From Spirogloea muscicola (taxonomy: Eukaryota > Streptophyta > Zygnematophyceae > Spirogloeales > Spirogloeaceae): a stretch of 64,000 nt of DNA. The notes below the pieces were generated by a model. That model was not told the origin of the DNA and did not search any database. It saw only the letters and a program-made list of their open reading frames with translations. The position numbers and the translations under genes were made by a program. Shown here in pieces: positions 36,160 to 46,100 of this stretch. Where the stretch lies: contig WELB01000016.1 of assembly GCA_009602725.1 (NCBI GenBank), positions 861,457-925,456 of the forward strand. Reading direction: 5' to 3'. Each line of letters starts with the position of its first letter. Position 1 is the stretch's first letter.

Positions 36160-39115
36160 TCAGGTGTGGCACTTCGACGCGTAGTGGGCGCTATACAGGC
36201 AGGCACGACAGCCGTCGTCGGTGGCCGCTCGGAGCAGGACGGCTCCGAGCTCAGTGTTGCTGGCGTCCGTCTGGAGCGTGAACGGCCGGCCGAAGTTGGG
36301 GTGCCGCAGGAGCGAAGGATGCGCCAGTGCTGCCTGCAGCGTTCGGAAGGCGCGCTCGCAAGCTGGCGACCAGCGGAACGGCGCATCCTTGCACAGGAGC
36401 GCGCGCAGTGGGGCGGACGTAGTCGCGAATCCTGGGAGGAAGCGGTGCTGGAACGCACACAACCCAAGGAAGCGTTGCACCGCCTTGGCAACTGCGGGGC
36501 ACGGAAAGCTTCGCAGCGGGGCTCCCCGCGCCGGGTCGGGTCTGACGCCCTGATGGGAGACGACGTGCCCCAGCACCTTGACCTCGCGTTGCGCAAAGCG
36601 ACGCTAGGTCGCCTTCAGACGAAGCCCCGCGTCCCGCAGCCGCTGGCCCACGACGCGGACATGGCTGACGTGGTCGCGAGCAGTCCTGGAGAGGACGACA
36701 ATGTCGTCCAGATACACGAGGCAGAAGCCGCCGAAGTCGCCCAGCAGCTCGTCCATGAGGCGCTGGAAGGTGGCCGGGGCGTTGGTGAGCCCGAACGACA
36801 TGACCACGAATTGATAGTGGCCCCCCGACGTGCGGAAGGCGGTCTTCTCCGCATCCCCGGCGGCGAGCTTGATCTGCCATAGCCCGCGGCGAGGTCAATC
36901 GTCGTGAAGTGGCGCGCACCGCCCAGTTTGTCGAGCAGGACGTCGATTTGCGGGAGCGTGTACGAGTCCTTTCTGGTGACGTCGTTCAGCTTCCTGTAGT
37001 CAACGTAGAACCGCCAGCTGCCGTCGGGCTTGGGGGCGAGCACCACGTTGGCGCCCCACGGGCTGCAGCTGCGGCGCACGACGCCCTTCCGAAGCATGTC
37101 GTCGACGTGCTGGCGGATGGTGTGGGCCTCCGCCAGGGAGCGTCGTCGCTCCGGTAGTTTCACCGGCAGCGCGTCGCCCGTGTCGATGTGGCGGCGCACT
37201 TTGGGCGTCCACGTCTGCGGGGCGCCGCCGCTGAGATCGGCGAACAGCGTGGCCAGCGCTTCCTTCACATTGTGTTGGAGGGCGGCGTCGTCTGCCGGCG
37301 CCTCTTCGGGAGCTGCGTTGTCGTCGCCCATGTCCTCCGCGGCGTCTGCCGGGCCTACGCTGACCACTAGCGGGGCCGTGAGTGCCACGGCCCGGTCCGA
37401 CGACTGCATGCAGTGGAGACCAGCGCGCGCCCGTTGGCAACCGTCAGAGTCAGCCGCTGCGGAGCGGGACAACCTGATTGGGCCCTTGGCCTTGCAAGGA
37501 CTCAAGGGCCGGCGGGTTTTGGCCGCTGGAGATGTGTCCCGGCAGGCCCGGTGGGGCGAGGCGCCCACGGTTATGCGTTTGCTTCTGGCGTGGCAGAAGA
37601 CGTCGTGCTCCACCATCCAGTCCATGCCCAGCACCACGTCAAACAGGTGCTGGGGGACCTCTCTGGCCTTGACGAGTCCCAGGAATCCGTCCAGGGCCAT
37701 CTCCAACGTCGCCGTCGATGTTGAGACGGTCGTGTTGTCCTCGTTGTCGAAGACGATGCACAGAGGCGCAGCAGGATCATGCGGCAGCCGCAACTGTCTA
37801 AGACACTGTTGGCGGATCGTGGTGAGGGTGGAGCCCGTTTCTATCAGGACAATCAATGGCCAATTCCCTGATGTGGCGGGCACCACGAATGTCCTACTCT
37901 GGTCCGCAGAATGAGACGACATTTGCCAAGCTACCGGAATAGGGAAGGGAAGCACCTGCGCTTTGGCCCTCCATCTCTTAATACACACTCATTGCGCTAC
38001 TCCCCTCCCGGGCCGTTTTTCCATTGGGGTCCTTCGTCAGCAATTGTGACGTATAGCCTATCTCTATCGCGACGGTTCTTGCTGCGTCGTGATCTTCTCC
38101 TAGGGCAGTACCGTCGGATGTGGCCTAGCCGCCCGCATCCCAGCACTCTGGCCGTCCGTCGCTGGAGCCGCTGCCGTCGGGGTGGCGTGGGCCGTTGTCC
38201 GGCCGTCGGTTGTCGAAGTGGTCGTTGTCGAGCCGGCGCCGGTTGTCGAAGCGCGGGCGCGTCCGCCGCTGTGTGACGCTCAGTTCCGGGGCCACGGGGG
38301 CGGGCTTTGAGGGTGCCAGCGCCGCCAGGGCTTGGAGTGCGTTCAGCGCCTCGTCCAGTGTTGCCGGTCGAGTCGCGACGGCCTGCTGCGCCAGGGTCGG
38401 CTGCAGGCGGGGGCACAGGAGCGCCAGCTTGGTCGACTCACTGAGCTTCGTGTCGGCCCGATGGAGCATGCGCCGGAAGTTGGCGCCGAAGGTGACGACG
38501 TCCTCTCTATAGCATGCAACGATGGCTTGCGGGACGCTAGAATGGCCCAAGCTACCCGCCCGACTACGTCGGCGCGCATCGACATGCAGTGCCAGGCGAT
38601 GGATCAGGGAAGACCACTTCGTTCTGTAGCCGCCGTAGATGTCCATGGCGCATGATAAGAAGTGGTCGCCCCGGGCGTGGTCATCATAGTGCCTCTCCTT
38701 CTTCCTCTCTGCATGATGTGTCGCCCAACCTGGCACAGTCGGTGTGGGTGCCCCTGGTTGGAATGCGTCGATGAGAACGAGGTCGAGGAGAAGACGAGGC
38801 CCACCACTCCGGGGGGTGGCCACCACATCCAGACGCCTGACGTAAGGCCTGCCACGCTTCTGGAGCACAGATCGCGAAGTGGTCCAACCAGGCGTGGACG
38901 TCGTCCTGGGGACCGCCAGCGAAGGGCATGGGCCTCACGCGGCGGTCCGAGGTCGCAGAGGAGGAGTCATCAACCTCCGGAGCGGGCAGCGGCTGGGCGC
39001 GTCCCAGCAGACTGGCCAGCTGATCGGCGAGTTGCCCGAGTGCCAGGCCGGTCGTCGTAGGGTCAGCTTGGACCAGTTCCGAAGCGAGTAGGGCGCCCGG
39101 CTCCCCAGGATTGGG
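36160..39115 (-). mobile_element. Fifth Ty3/gypsy fossil (gag-PR-RT-RNase H)
   Basis: Minus-strand order: gag start (39110-38872, with PFAGGPQDDVHAWLDHFAIC), gag continuation (38515-38125, FGANFRRMLHRADTKLSEST, then a zinc-knuckle-like GRLGHIRRYC), protease (37900-37560, VLIETGSTLTTIRQQCL), RT (37200-36610, with APKPDGSWRFYVDYRKLND and [17 protein letters not shown]) and RNase H (36576-36165, FTLQTDASNTELGAVLL). Integrase and LTRs are absent. A LINE piece sits inside gag (38516-38871). Long open stretches suggest it is younger than the chromovirus at 19465-24365, but it is incomplete and broken. Confidence 0.85.
38516..38871 (-). mobile_element. Internal LINE ORF2 piece lying inside gypsy gag
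   Basis: Minus strand reads LQKRGRPYVRRLDVVATPRS, GGPRLLLDLVLIDAFQPGAP and GSLGHSSVPQAIVACYR. It is very close to the LINE at 56115-56475. Unlike ordinary LINE insertions it has no ORF2 end and no 3' tail, and gag-like sequence follows directly. Confidence 0.8.
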
Positions 39116-39126
39116 CCCAGCGGCCC

Positions 39127-39345
39127 CCAGAGAAGGGCTCGCCCATTGAGGATAGGGGCTGGAAAAAGCCAGCCCAAAAAAGAATGAACAAAGGACGAGA
39201 AGGGGCCAGAGGAAGTACAAAGAACAACAAGCACAAAAGAGAAACGAAGCAGCTACGAAGCACTCAGTAACCCCTGCTAAGCAACCTCAGGTCAGAGAGA
39301 CTGGATTCCTGGAAGCGGGTCCCCTGGCCAGAGCCAGAGGGTGGC
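39127..39345 (-). repeat. LINE 3' end (subfamily 3), 5'-truncated
   Basis: Minus strand begins with the last ORF2 codons (SLTLRLLSRGY type, 39330-39270), then the stop and TGAGTGCTTCGTAGCTGC, and ends in the stem-loop and CTCAATGGGCGAGCCCTTCT (plus-strand AGAAGGGCTCGCCCATTGAG at 39130). Confidence 0.75.
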
Positions 39346-39386
39346 CACCTCCGCTGTGCTCGTCAGCGGGTCGGAATTCTTGCCTT

Positions 39387-39479
39387 GCCCTCTAGATCGG
39401 AGAGGGCACCCCCAGATCGGGGGCGGCTAGCGGTGCCGCCTCCGGATCGGAGGCGACGAGCAGCGCGCCGGAGGCGCGC
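39387..39479. repeat. Cluster of four consecutive GC-rich hairpins
   Basis: Perfect inverted repeats in a row: GCCCTCT-AGATCGG-AGAGGGC (39387-39407), CCCCC-AGATC-GGGGG (39409-39423), GCCTCC-GGATC-GGAGGC (39438-39454) and GCGCGCC-GGA-GGCGCGC (39463-39479). Three loops share GATC. The arrangement resembles the palindromic GC clusters known from chlorophyte organelle genomes, but here it lies in transposon-rich DNA. Confidence 0.85.
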
Positions 39480-39542
39480 GTGGCAGGGGCCATGGTTCTC
39501 AGCTTGTCTCAGCTCTCAGGCTAACCCCCCACCCCGTGCTGC

Positions 39543-39630
39543 CGGCACGGTTCGGACCCGCGACCTCTCGGGCCCCGTTCTCCACCAATGCAACGGGAAT
39601 CACCCCGCTAGCCTAAAAGCTACGTGCCCA
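39543..39630 (-). repeat. tRNA-like sequence (pseudo-tRNA or SINE head)
   Basis: On the minus strand the ends pair (GGCACG with CGTGCC), a B-box-like GGGTCCGAACC lies near the 3' end and a D-arm-like GCTTTTAGGCTAGC near the 5' end. The middle holds a long hairpin (CCCGTT/AACGGG) in place of a normal anticodon arm, and the T stem has a mismatch. It is therefore unlikely to be a working tRNA; a decayed tRNA or tRNA-derived SINE head fits better. Confidence 0.4.
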
Positions 39631-39985
39631 CTGTAACACCGCAGAGGATGGCACCATCGTTGGCGCACCACTCTGTTGGGACGAGGATGGGACCGCGATT
39701 GGCACACTACGTTGTTGAGACAAGGGCGGCTCTGCCATTGTGGCAACTCCAAATGCGGCAAGAATAGCAGCGGCGGCGGCGGCTGCAGCAGCGGCGAGCT
39801 GGACCTGGCGGGGATCGCTGGCGTACGCCCTAGTGAGTGCCGAGAGGCCAGTCCCTCCAGCCCCTCAAACCCTGAATCCGGCGGTTTGCCCTAGCGCTAC
39901 CAGCCTGGATCTCAAGGGTCGGCGCCAACCCCAACGGTGGTAATCCAATCGATCCACCAACCGCTGAGACCACCGGACTCCCTAG
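39631..39985 (-). repeat. Diverged copia-LTR-like fragment
   Basis: Contains CCAGCCTGGATCTCAAGGGT and GTGGTAATCCAATCGATCCA, which match the LTR at 32430-32500 in a diverged form. The 5' part (39650-39780) has two rough copies of GTTGGGACGAGGATGGGACC type and a GCGGCG run; origin unclear. Confidence 0.45.
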
Positions 39986-40330
39986 CTCATGCCCCTCAAA
40001 CCCTAAACCCACGCAAGGCGGTGAAGCAGGTCAAGCCATTTTGTGCCAAAGGCTCCGTGTACGTCGACGGCGAGTGGGACAAACTCGTCGCCCAGGGGGT
40101 GATTCGAGTATTTCCGTTCCTTTGCGCCCGCCGCTTGGCGGACTGCGTAGCCCGCCTCCTCCGACGAGCGTTTGGCGTTCCTGGAATCAAAGAAGCAAGC
40201 GCGGCCAGATTGACTGGTGGCTGGGAGAGGCCAGCCCAAAAGAATGGACAAGGTCTGAAGGAGTCGGAGTGCTAAGGACAGAGACAGCAGAAAGCGAGCT
40301 CTCAGTAACCTCTCGTCAGTAGATGCAAAT
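39986..40330 (-). mobile_element. LINE subfamily 1 piece with a second subfamily 1 tail inserted
   Basis: 40330-40197 is a 3' end (last codons, stop, tail and GTCAATCTGGCCGCGCTTGC). It abuts coding sequence of another copy (40195-39990: SSEEAGYAVRQAAGAKERKY, then DEFVPLAVDVHGAFGTKWLD), which itself stops without its end. So one tail landed inside, or at the edge of, an older copy. Confidence 0.7.
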
Positions 40331-40375
40331 CTGAATAGCTAGCAGGCGGAAAGACGTCGGCCCCTGGAATCAAAG

Positions 40376-41090
40376 AAGAAGTGGCTCTCCCAATGGGGGC
40401 AAGGGCTGTGAGAAGCCAGCCCGAATATATTGACAAGGTTCGAAGGGGCCAAATTACGAGCTAAGCAGCGACTGCAGGGCCTGTAGAGGCTATGGCAGAA
40501 CGGGGGAGGATGGACCACTCAGTACTTACGAGTGAGCAGCCTCACATCCGACAGACTAGCTGCCGGAAAACTATCCCCCTGACGAAAGCCGGAGGCCGCA
40601 GCGAGAGCACGGCCAGCACGCAGATGCAAGGCGTGGGCCATGGACCGCTGGAGGGAGACGGACAAGCGCATACGATATTACCTGAGCCCACGAGCCAGCG
40701 GCATTGAAGTCAGCCGGCTCACCACCGCCTGCGGGACACAGCGCGCCGTGCAAGCTTGGGCGACAGGTCGAGCCAGTGGGATCCGAGAGCCCCGTGCACG
40801 TCCACAGCCAGGGGGACGAAATCGTCGGCAGCCGGGTGGTCGGCGTGTGTGGCCGCCTTGCTGCGAGCGGCCTTCGCCGCAGCGTGGCCAGCCCGCGAGG
40901 CAGAAAGCCCCGGGTTGGAGCGGTCGAATCAAAGCAGTCAGTTGTGACGACGTCGGCGATGAGCAGAGGCACCCCGCCGAGCGCGCTGGCGACAAGATCG
41001 GCGCGCCAGGTGTGGAGGCCGCCATCCGCCCCAGCGGTCAGAGGCATGATGCTGGATTTCTCGAGCGCCACATTCCCAAACTGCCCTCCA
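40376..41090 (-). mobile_element. LINE ORF2 C-terminus plus 3' tail (subfamily 2)
   Basis: Minus strand: ALEKSSIMPLTAGADGGLHT, WRADLVASALGGVPLLIADV, later GGGEPADFNAAGSWAQV, then the end and the tail with GGACCACTC, TTGCCCCCATTGGGAGAGCC and ACTTCTTC. Frame changes inside; inactive. Confidence 0.75.
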
Positions 41091-41279
41091 GTTTCCCCAA
41101 CTTAGCTCGTCCGATTTGTTTGTGCTCTCCCGTGGGTACTAATGTCACCTTAGGCACCTTAGTTTAGGTCTCTATATTATGTAGCCTTGTTTAGTTTGCA
41201 CTCGCCTCTGCTTGAACTGTGTATTGGCTTGAATTGGCCTCCCTTTTCATTTCATGCGCCCCGCGCGCCTTTCTCCCAG
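41091..41279 (+). repeat. LINE 3' tail of the 56-kb type (subfamily A)
   Basis: The block GGCTTGAATTGGCCTCCCTT, then CATTTCATGCGCCCCGCGCG, matches the end of the LINE at 55430-56750 (GAATTGGCCTCCCTTGCAAT). Weaker relatives are at 17370-17440 and 61370-61425. The 5' limit is uncertain. Confidence 0.5.
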
Positions 41280-41385
41280 TGACTGATGACCCCAGCCCGG
41301 CGGCGCGCCCGACGGTCTGGATCTCACGGATCGACCCCAAACCCTACGGTGGAGATCCAACCGATCTACCAACCGCTTGGGATAA
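41280..41385 (-). repeat. Copia LTR fragment
   Basis: Plus-strand CGACGGTCTGGATCTCACGG and CCCCAAACCCTACGGTGGAG match the LTR at 32420-32500 almost base for base. Confidence 0.75.
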
Positions 41386-41990
41386 AGCAAGCGCGGCCAG
41401 ATTAACTGGTGGCTGGGAGAGGCCAGCCCAAAAGAATGGACAAGGTCTGAAGGAGTCGGAGTGCTAAGGACTGGGACAGCAGTAAGCGAACTCTCAGTAA
41501 ACTCTCGTCAGTAGATGCAAATCTGAGTAGCTAGCAGGCGGAAAGACGTCGCCCTGACGGAAGCCGGAGGCCGCCGCCAGAGCGCGGCCTGCGCGCAAGT
41601 GGACCGCAAAAGCTAGGGACCGCTGCAAAGAGACGGCCAGGCGCATCCGGAAAACTTGGGCGAGGGACCCGGCGACATGGAAGCCAGGCTGCTCGCCCTG
41701 CTGCCCGTGGCGGCGGGCCGCTGCTCGCCGCGCAAGGCGGTGAAGTAGGTCCAGCCATTTGGCGCCAAAGGCGCCGTCTACGTCGACGGCGAGTGGGATA
41801 AACTCGTCGCCTACCGGGTGATCCGAGTACTTGCGCTCCTTTGCGTCGGCCGCTTGGCGGACGGCGTAGCCCGCCTCCTCCGCCGAGCGTGTTGCGCTCC
41901 TGGAATCCAAGGAGTCCGTTGTGACGACGTCGGCAATAAGCCGAGGCCCCCCGCCGAGCGCGCTAGCGACGAGATCGGCGCGCTCGGCGG
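41386..41990 (-). mobile_element. LINE ORF2 C-terminus plus 3' tail (subfamily 1)
   Basis: Minus strand reads EEAGYAVRQAADAKERKYSD, EFIPLAVDVDGAFGAKWLDL, FRMRLAVSLQRSLAFAVHLR and SYSDLHLLTRVY with a stop near 41494. It has an uninterrupted end frame of about 138 codons and is therefore younger than the copy at 18585-19315. The tail ends GGGCTGGCCTCTCCCAGCC and CGCGCTTGC. Confidence 0.8.
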
Positions 41991-41994
41991 TGGG

Positions 41995-42138
41995 ATAAAC
42001 CCTGAGCCCTCCTAAAACTCGCCTACCACAGACCGTGATGAGCCTCCCAAGGCGCTACAACGCAGCTCCACACAGCACAGCTAGACTTAGACCATATGAA
42101 GCTAGCAGTAGAGATATACATAGTACACTCTTTCCAAC
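41995..42138 (-). repeat. Copia LTR 5' fragment
   Basis: Minus strand starts TGTTGGAAAGAGTGTAC at 42138 and keeps about 140 bases of the LTR, ending at a break next to the LINE at 41990. Confidence 0.75.
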
Positions 42139-42665
42139 AGGATGTTGGACCAGGGCCGCTGTGCTGGCCAGGACACCTGCATCAAAGGTTGCATAGGCGG
42201 TCTGCGCCGCCGGGGAGGGGGGGAGGGCTCGAGCCACGCACAGGGGACGTTGGGCAATGCTGCGGGTCAGCATGGCGAGCGCCAGCTGCATATCGTGCAG
42301 CTCAGGGAGGCGGGCCGCCGGCTTGAGGTGCTCCTGCAGCTTGCCGCGCAGCTGGTCGTCCACGAAGGCAGGTGAGCCCAATGGGACCCCGAGGAGTGTG
42401 AGGCCCCCGGCTGGTGTCTGACAGGCGGAGGAGGGCTGGCAAGCCCTGAGGGGACCAAGCGCTACACTACGACGCTTGGATGTCCAGGCCGATCTCCTGC
42501 AGTCCATTCCTTTGGGCTGGCCTCTCCCAGCCACCACTTAATCTGGCCGCGCTTGCTGATCTCCTGCAGCTGCTCCTCGAGGGTGGCGAAGGCAGCCAGG
42601 ACCTCACCTGGTTGCCCGACTAGAGTTGTGTCGTCCGCATACGTGGGCATGAGGACGCCCGGGTG
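42139..42665 (-). mobile_element. LINE ORF2 internal part including the RT YADD motif
   Basis: Minus strand 42650-42570 reads MPTYADDTTLVGQPGEVLAA, the RT catalytic motif of a non-LTR element. Further on (42450-42160) come LTLLGVPLGSPAFVDDQLRG, LPELHDMQLALAMLTRSIAQ and TAYATFDAGVLASTAAL, typical of the region after RT. It is the only RT-core LINE piece in the window. A tail stub (42491-42569) is inserted in it and a copia LTR lies at its end. Confidence 0.8.
42491..42569 (+). repeat. 55-nt LINE-tail stub with 12-bp target-site duplication
   Basis: The 12-mer GATCTCCTGCAG occurs at 42491-42502 and again at 42558-42569. Between them lie 55 bases consisting of TCCATTCCTTT, the stem-loop GGGCTGGCCTCTCCCAGCC and ATCTGGCCGCGCTTGCT, the terminus of subfamily 1. 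It splits LINE coding sequence. Confidence 0.9.
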
Positions 42666-42793
42666 AGAAAGCGCACACTGAGGTGGTACCGCGCGGCTCT
42701 ATACACAGCACCTAGACCTAGATCATACGAGCTAGCACAAAGAGAGTTCCCGTCAGACTCTCTATACTCAACACCCACACAGGGCATGGAATA
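42666..42793 (-). repeat. Copia-like LTR fragment, second type
   Basis: Minus strand TGTTGAGTATAGAGAGTCTG, then GCTAGCTCGTATGATCTAGG, resembles the start of the copia LTR at 34564 (TGTTGGAAAG...CTAGCTGCATATGGTCTAGG) but is clearly diverged. Confidence 0.55.
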
Positions 42794-43036
42794 CGCCCGC
42801 AGGCTCACCTATGTATAGGCTGTCGGCTGGACCGACGCTTTACATTTACAACTATGTCATGGTTTGTCCTGACTCTTACCGGATAATTTTCGTGTATTTG
42901 AAACAAACGAAGGCCAAATGGTCAAGTACAAAGGCAAGCACATCTTAAGACCTACATAACCTACGGTAGAGTGACCCGCTCAGTAACCACGGGTCAAAAC
43001 ATAAAGATTGCTAACCGGAGGGGCGTGCCCGCTACA
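42794..43036 (-). repeat. Ty3/gypsy LTR, about 243 bp
   Basis: Minus strand starts TGTAGCGGGCACGCCCCTCC at 43036 and ends near GAGCCTGCGGGC at 42794. The 108-bp LTR at 24371-24478 is the same LTR with its middle missing. No internal element is attached. It lies directly upstream of the truncated copy D and may have removed that gene's start. Confidence 0.75.
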
Positions 43037-43149
43037 ATAGCCAGTGTGGGAAGCAGCGGCCAGCTCGAGGGGGGGGAGGGGGGGCGCGCGGAGGCGAATC
43101 CAGGGACGATTGGCGTTGACCGCTTGCTACCGTACGGAGGCCGTACGGC

Positions 43150-46100
43150 GGCCGAACGGCCCCCCCGGTCCGGCGGTNCTTGCCTGGCGGCGGTGCGCGG
43201 CCCGGCGACGTTCGCGCAGGCCGACGCCGAGTGCCAGGTCCGGCAGCGAGCTCGGAGTCTCGGCTTTGAGGGCTCGGGCTCGACTCCTGCCGGCGCCTGT
43301 CGAGGCGGCGGCCCGTCTCGGCGCGGCCGTCTCAGAGCTGTGGCCACCTTCCGGGGCTCATAGCTTCCGCCGCAATGCTGCCAAGGGCGTCGCCGCGCCG
43401 TGGCCGCCAATGCCGCCACTGGCGCAGCCGTCTCCGGCGTCGCCGCTGACGGTACGCCCTCGTCTGTGCGGCAGCGCCACGGCGGCCGCCTGGCGACGCT
43501 CCCGGGCCGGGCGGCGCTCGAGGACGCAGCGGCGCTGTGCCGGGCACGGTGACGGTGACGGTGGCGGCGCCGGCGGGTGCCTCCTGGGCGCCACTCGAGC
43601 TTCAGCTCCAGTTGCGCAGCTCTGCGCACCTCCATGGTGTGGCGGCGGCCTGCAGAGCTCGCGCTGTTATCCCAAGCTTGTATTGCTGAGGACCCACAAT
43701 GGCTCCTGCTTGAGCCACAGGGCCGCCATGGTTGTGGGCCGAGCGCTGCGCCGCCTTCTCGGCGGACCTGTGGCTGGCTGCGCCGCCGCCGTCGCCCGCC
43801 TTCGCAGCAGCCGGTGAGCTCTCTCTGTCCCCGACCTGTGCCCCACCGGCCACGAGCTGGCCACTCTGTAGCTGGCCTCCACCGAGTGCTGCTGCCCTGG
43901 GCCGAAGTAGTAGTAAAAGTAAGAAGAAGCTGCAGAAATTGCAGCATGATTTCTGTGGTGCAACGGCACCAATAACATTTGTGTGCGACGGCATACGATT
44001 ATGTAGTTTTGTGAGGGTGTTTGCCGAAGCCGCCGCTGCTACCGCGAAGGCCAGAATGGTGGTGGCTGACACGCAGCGGTGTCGCGGAGGTGGTGGCGGC
44101 AGGATGAGCTGCGGCTGGCAGCCGCCTCCATGGCAGCAGCAGCAAGCAGCTGCACTCGTGTGGTGCCACGGCCGGCGCGGGCCGCCCCGGCCTATCTCCA
44201 GCGGCATGCGACGCGGCGACGCTTTTCATCTGCTTGCAGGCAGCCTGCAGCGCTGCAGTGCCGACGTCACTCGTCGCCGCTTCTCAGGGGCTTCCTACAG
44301 AGCTGCCCGCCCGTGGCCACGCCCTCCGGGCCAGCCGTGCGAGTAAGCGATGGCAAATGGTGGAGTTCAAGAAGAAGAAGAAGAAAAAGTCAAGAAGAAG
44401 AAGAAGTCGAGCAGCTCAAAGCACGACGGAAGCCCGCAGCACAGCTGCAACCACCACCCCGGTCGTCACCACGTCCGCTGTTCGGTGAGGGGGCCCAACC
44501 TTGCTGCCAACTCCATGCCATGAAGTCACGAGCCCCCGGCCTGGCCAATGTGACCAGCTGCGGTGACTGAAATTGGACAAGATGCCAGGCACTGACATGG
44601 CTTGCCGCTTGGCGTGCTACTCCCAGCCGCTGCGGCCGCCACCGCCATCAAGGAGGCCGCCGTCACCCAAGTTGCGGATGCCGCCACCACCAAGGAGGTC
44701 ACCGCCACCCAAGCGACAGCCGCCGCCCTCACCTCCCCGCCCGTCGCCTCCGCCCAAGCCACGCTCGCCGCCGAAACCACGCTCACCTCCGCCACCCAAG
44801 ACACGCAGCCCCCCGCCGAGGGGGCGACGGCAATCACCGCCGCCGAGGAGGCCGTCCCCCCCTCCACCAAGATGGACCTTCCCTCCTCCCCTGAAGAAAG
44901 CCTCCCCATCCCCTCCATGTATCAGCAAGCAGGCCCAGGCAGCGGGCTCGCTACTGGCCTTCAATGCCGCCGTGCGCGACCCCCGCGGCTACCTTGCCAA
45001 CTGGGTTGGCGCCACACCATGCGCCTGCAGCTGGACTGGCGTCTTCTGTAAGGATCAGATGAGTGGCCGCTACAGGTGTCCCAGTGGAGGCCTTAGCATT
45101 TGGGGCCCACACCGGTGGTCAGAGCTGCGGTGGTGCGGACGCAGCTGGTCGTCACTGGCCTGGACCTCAACGGCTTTGGCCTGCGCGGCTACGTCCCGCG
45201 CTTCCTCCGCAATATCATGGTGTGAAATACTGAGAGCTACTTTCCGAGCAAGTGTAGTTCCCGGTCTGCAGAAGCCCCCAAAACCAATATCATTCGAGTG
45301 CTTGGTAGCCCGTCCAGCTATGATGTCTGCCAAAGTGGCCTAAGCTATCAGCACGATACAGCATTTGGAAAGGACAGACAGGAAGAGTGGAGGGAGGTTG
45401 AGGAGCAGGGAGAATTAGAGGCACCAAGCTAGGGGGGATGGGAGCAGAGGAGAGTAACAGAGGCTGGAGGGAGGGGGGAGAGAGATAGCTCGGCAGAAGA
45501 GGGAGGGAGAAAGACGAGGGAGAGAGGTTGGAGTGAGGCGTTCAAGCAGGGGTTGAGGTCGGAGGACAGGAAAACGGCAAAGTGAGTAGAGGGAGGGACG
45601 GTCCTGGTGATGTCAACCCGTGGTGCATGTTCATGTGACCCTTACGCTGTCCATGCTGGCCGCCATGCGCAGGACTTCATCCATGCAAGCCAGAACTTCT
45701 TCATCGGCACGCTCCCAGACCTGAGCGCGCTCACCTTGCTCACAGAGATCGACTTTTCGCTGAACATCCTCTCGGGTCCGCTGCCGCTGTGGGTGACCAC
45801 GCTGCCGGCCCTGCGTTTTTTGGACCTACGATTCAACAGCTTCACTGGCACGCTGCCTCCGTCACTCTTTCGCACAAGCCAAGAAGTGCTCGCCGTCAAT
45901 GACAACATCATGACGCAGCGGATCCCAGACAGCCTGTGACTGCTTCCTGTCTTGCTCACGGTCCTGGCCCGCAACATGCTCAGTGGCCCCATTTCTGCCA
46001 GCATCAGGCAACTTGCTCTGACGCTGTCGGAGCTCGTGCTGCTCAACAACGGCCTCGTTGGCGGTCTCCCCCTCCATTGGGCAGCTTCGTTTCACTGTGG

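Noticed and set aside
39543-39630. Functional tRNA gene
   Set aside because: The acceptor ends pair and a B-box-like motif is present, but no standard anticodon arm forms and the T stem has a mismatch.
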